Assembly: GCF_001542405.1 (NCBI RefSeq)
Contig: NZ_LNCD01000026.1
Location: forward strand, 1-45,794
Source: Rhizobium altiplani
GTDB lineage: Bacteria > Pseudomonadota > Alphaproteobacteria > Rhizobiales > Rhizobiaceae
Length of the DNA: 45,794 nt
Reading direction: 5' to 3'
Both the position numbers and the translations under genes were made by a program. Positions 44,048 to 45,794 of the stretch are shown here, piece after piece (position 1 is the first letter of the stretch; the number at the start of each line of letters is the position of its first letter). The notes under the pieces are model-generated. The model did not search any database and had not been told where the DNA came from. It worked only from the letters and a program-made list of their open reading frames with translations.

Positions 44048-45769
44048 ATGGACGTCCACTCTCGCCAAGCCCAGCTGTTTCCCGTCCTGACCCCGTTGCA
44101 GATAGAAGTAGCCAAGAGATTCGCCAGCGGAGAGCCAAAGACGTTTGGTCCCGGAGAACAGGTCTCATCGATTGGTGACCGGCAAGTCCCGGCTTGGCTA
44201 GTCCTTTCTGGGCGGCTTGATGTCTTCGGGAGAATTGGCTCCCACTCGGAGACCGCAATCGTGTCGCATGGGGTGGGCCACTTCTCAGGCGAACTCAATC
44301 AATTGTCGGGACGGCCTGCTATGGCGGCTTCACGGGCTGGCCACCATGGTTGCGTCGCCATCCCCTTTGACGCCACGCACGTCAAGGCGCTCATCATCGG
44401 CTCGGCCGAGGTCGGCGAAATCATCATGCGGGCCTACATTCTTCGGCGCGTCGCGCTGATCGACACCGGGAATTCCGGCACCGTGCTGATTGGACACGAC
44501 GGAAAATCGGATCTGCGTGCCCTTCAAATCTTCCTCTCCCGGAGCGGATATCCCTACGTCGTGGTCGATGCCTCCAGCGAGGGCGAGGGTCACGATCTGG
44601 TGGAGCGCCTGGGTATCCAGGACAGCGATCTACCGGTCATGGTCTGCCCAAACGGGACTGTCCTGAAAAAGCCCACCGACGCGGAGGTAGCATGCTGTCT
44701 GGGGATTACACCGGAGCTGGACCCGGAGATGGTGTACGACACTGCGATCGTCGGGGCTGGTCCCTCAGGACTGGCTGCGGCGGTCTATGCCGCCTCTGAA
44801 GGCCTGAGCGTTATCGTCCTGGACGAGCGTTCCGCAGGAGGACAAGCAGGCAGTTCTTCCCGCATCGAAAACTACTTGGGCTTTCCGACCGGCATCTCGG
44901 GCCAAGCCCTGGCCGGTCGAGCACTCAATCAGGCCCTGAAGTTCGGCGCCGAAGTTGCCCTGCCCTTGAGAATTTCTGAGATGTCACCGCCTGTTCCCGG
45001 CAGTCGGCGCGATGGTCTAATCAATCTCCGCACGACCGACCGGCGAGCAATAATGGCGAGAACGGTCGTGGTTGCATCTGGAGCACGATATCGCAGACCA
45101 AGTATCTCGAATGTCTCAGACTTCGAGGGTGCCGGGGTGTCGTACTGGGCAACGCCCATCGAAGCAAAGTGGTGTGAGAACCGGGATATTGTCGTCGTCG
45201 GTGGCGGCAACTCTGCTGGTCAGGCAATCGCCTATTTGGCCCCCAAGGTCAGCCGTCTCCATCTGGTGATCCGAAGAGACCTCGCCGATACGATGTCGAC
45301 CTACCTGATTGAGCGGATTGCCGCCCTCCCGAATGTCGTAATGCACGTCGGGTGCGAGGTAGCCTCCTTATCGGGGGATGCGTCGCTTCTGGCAGTGACG
45401 ATCAGAAACTTGAAGTCCGCAAGAGAGACGGAATTCGAAGTCCGCCAGCTTTTCATGTTCATTGGTGCTGACCCTAACACCGGCTGGCTATGCCCGCACA
45501 TTGCTACGGACCGCGCCGGATTCATCGTGACGGGATCTGCTTTCGATCCCTTCGTCGAACAAGAGGTGGGCCGCGCAGCTCTGGCCCTCGAAACCAGCAT
45601 ACCGAACATTTTTGCCATTGGAGATGTAAGAGCAGGCTCCACCAAGAGGGTGGCAGCAGCTGTGGGCGAAGGTGCGGCGGTAGTCAGCCAGATTCACACA
45701 GCTTTGGGATTTCGAGATGGTGACCGCAATCCACCTGCGTTCCCCGAGCCTTCACCCCCGCCGAACTGA
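44048..45769 (+). CDS. CNBD-thioredoxin-reductase-like FAD oxidoreductase without CxxC
   Basis: 573 residues from ATG 44048, preceded by AGGAGG; the upstream frame overlaps the UBP gene and is not coding. Domains: cyclic-nucleotide-binding-like (about 1-135), a thioredoxin-like segment without cysteine pair (about 140-225), then a thioredoxin-reductase-like part with FAD motif AIVGAGPSGLAAAVYAA and NADPH motif VVVGGGNSAGQAIAYLA. Where thioredoxin reductases carry CATC, this protein reads SYWATPIEAKW, so the redox-active disulfide is absent. FAIGDVR near the C-terminus completes FAD binding. It probably transfers electrons from NAD(P)H to an unknown acceptor, gated by a nucleotide or other ligand. 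Coupled to the UBP-finger gene. Confidence 0.88.
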   Translation: MDVHSRQAQLFPVLTPLQIEVAKRFASGEPKTFGPGEQVSSIGDRQVPAWLVLSGRLDVFGRIGSHSETAIVSHGVGHFSGELNQLSGRPAMAASRAGHHGCVAIPFDATHVKALIIGSAEVGEIIMRAYILRRVALIDTGNSGTVLIGHDGKSDLRALQIFLSRSGYPYVVVDASSEGEGHDLVERLGIQDSDLPVMVCPNGTVLKKPTDAEVACCLGITPELDPEMVYDTAIVGAGPSGLAAAVYAASEGLSVIVLDERSAGGQAGSSSRIENYLGFPTGISGQALAGRALNQALKFGAEVALPLRISEMSPPVPGSRRDGLINLRTTDRRAIMARTVVVASGARYRRPSISNVSDFEGAGVSYWATPIEAKWCENRDIVVVGGGNSAGQAIAYLAPKVSRLHLVIRRDLADTMSTYLIERIAALPNVVMHVGCEVASLSGDASLLAVTIRNLKSARETEFEVRQLFMFIGADPNTGWLCPHIATDRAGFIVTGSAFDPFVEQEVGRAALALETSIPNIFAIGDVRAGSTKRVAAAVGEGAAVVSQIHTALGFRDGDRNPPAFPEPSPPPN

Positions 45770-45794
45770 GCCTGAACCCGGGAAAATTCCAGCT

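Overview
Organism and replicon. The window reads as an accessory replicon (plasmid or chromid) or genomic island of a Rhizobiales bacterium such as Rhizobium, Sinorhizobium or Agrobacterium. The evidence is the gene content: four DUF982-type proteins, two HisKA_2-type kinases with single-domain receivers, a ROSE-like thermometer before an IbpA-type small heat-shock gene, GroESL operons with CIRCE elements, and an RpoE-ChrR (ECF11) locus. No rRNA, tRNA, CRISPR array, replication gene or complete mobile element was seen. Decayed genes are frequent, including one Tn3-family transposase fragment. Layout. (1) 1-3.1 kb: the 3' part of an EF-hand protein, then a tightly overlapping three-gene module of RelE/HigB-like putative toxin, XRE antitoxin and a DUF6941-like protein. 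(2) 4.0-12.6 kb: a creatinine/creatine catabolic locus. It has a GlxA/AraC-type regulator, creatinase and creatininase in convergent orientation around a perfect terminator, a LysR regulator, and a four-gene PotABCD-type ABC importer whose binding protein carries a Tat signal. (3) 12.7-18 kb: stress-type small membrane and soluble genes (GlsB-like, DUF421 with an in-frame stop, YidB/DUF937, DUF892, DUF883 and DUF6894 remnants) around a histidine kinase/receiver pair. (4) 18.2-20.6 kb: first groESL operon, with a frameshifted groES and an intact groEL, followed by a small uncharacterised protein. (5) 21.1-26.4 kb: ECF11 sigma factor/ChrR anti-sigma locus with divergent genes for an FAD oxidoreductase, DUF1365 and a cyclopropane-fatty-acid synthase, plus DUF2177. 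This is the gene set of the singlet-oxygen response known from Rhodobacter sphaeroides. (6) 26.5-32.7 kb: Hsp20 with a ROSE-like leader, DUF982 proteins, an SPW-repeat membrane protein, a decayed second hsp20, and relics of a DUF900 hydrolase and a Tn3 transposase. (7) 32.9-36.3 kb: second, intact groESL operon with its own small-protein gene, a fourth DUF982-like gene and a cold-shock protein. (8) 36.7-45.8 kb: Gfo/Idh/MocA and SDR relics, a second paralogous kinase/receiver pair, a broken hip-type toxin gene with an intact antitoxin, a VOC protein, a second cold-shock gene, and a UBP-type zinc-finger protein coupled to an unusual CNBD/thioredoxin-reductase-like flavoprotein. How it works together. 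Two functional themes stand out. One is uptake and hydrolysis of creatinine/creatine, which would yield sarcosine and urea for downstream catabolism not encoded here. The other is a protein-damage and membrane-damage stress island in which chaperones, singlet-oxygen response genes and small uncharacterised stress proteins lie between two paralogous sensor kinase/receiver pairs. The strongest candidates for undescribed biology are a three-copy family of about 70-85-residue proteins (two copies directly behind groEL), a two-hairpin leader conserved between the two groESL operons, the toxin/antitoxin/DUF6941 module, and the UBP-finger/flavoprotein pair behind a perfect 9-bp inverted repeat. All identifications come from reading the sequence and recalled family knowledge; no database search was run.
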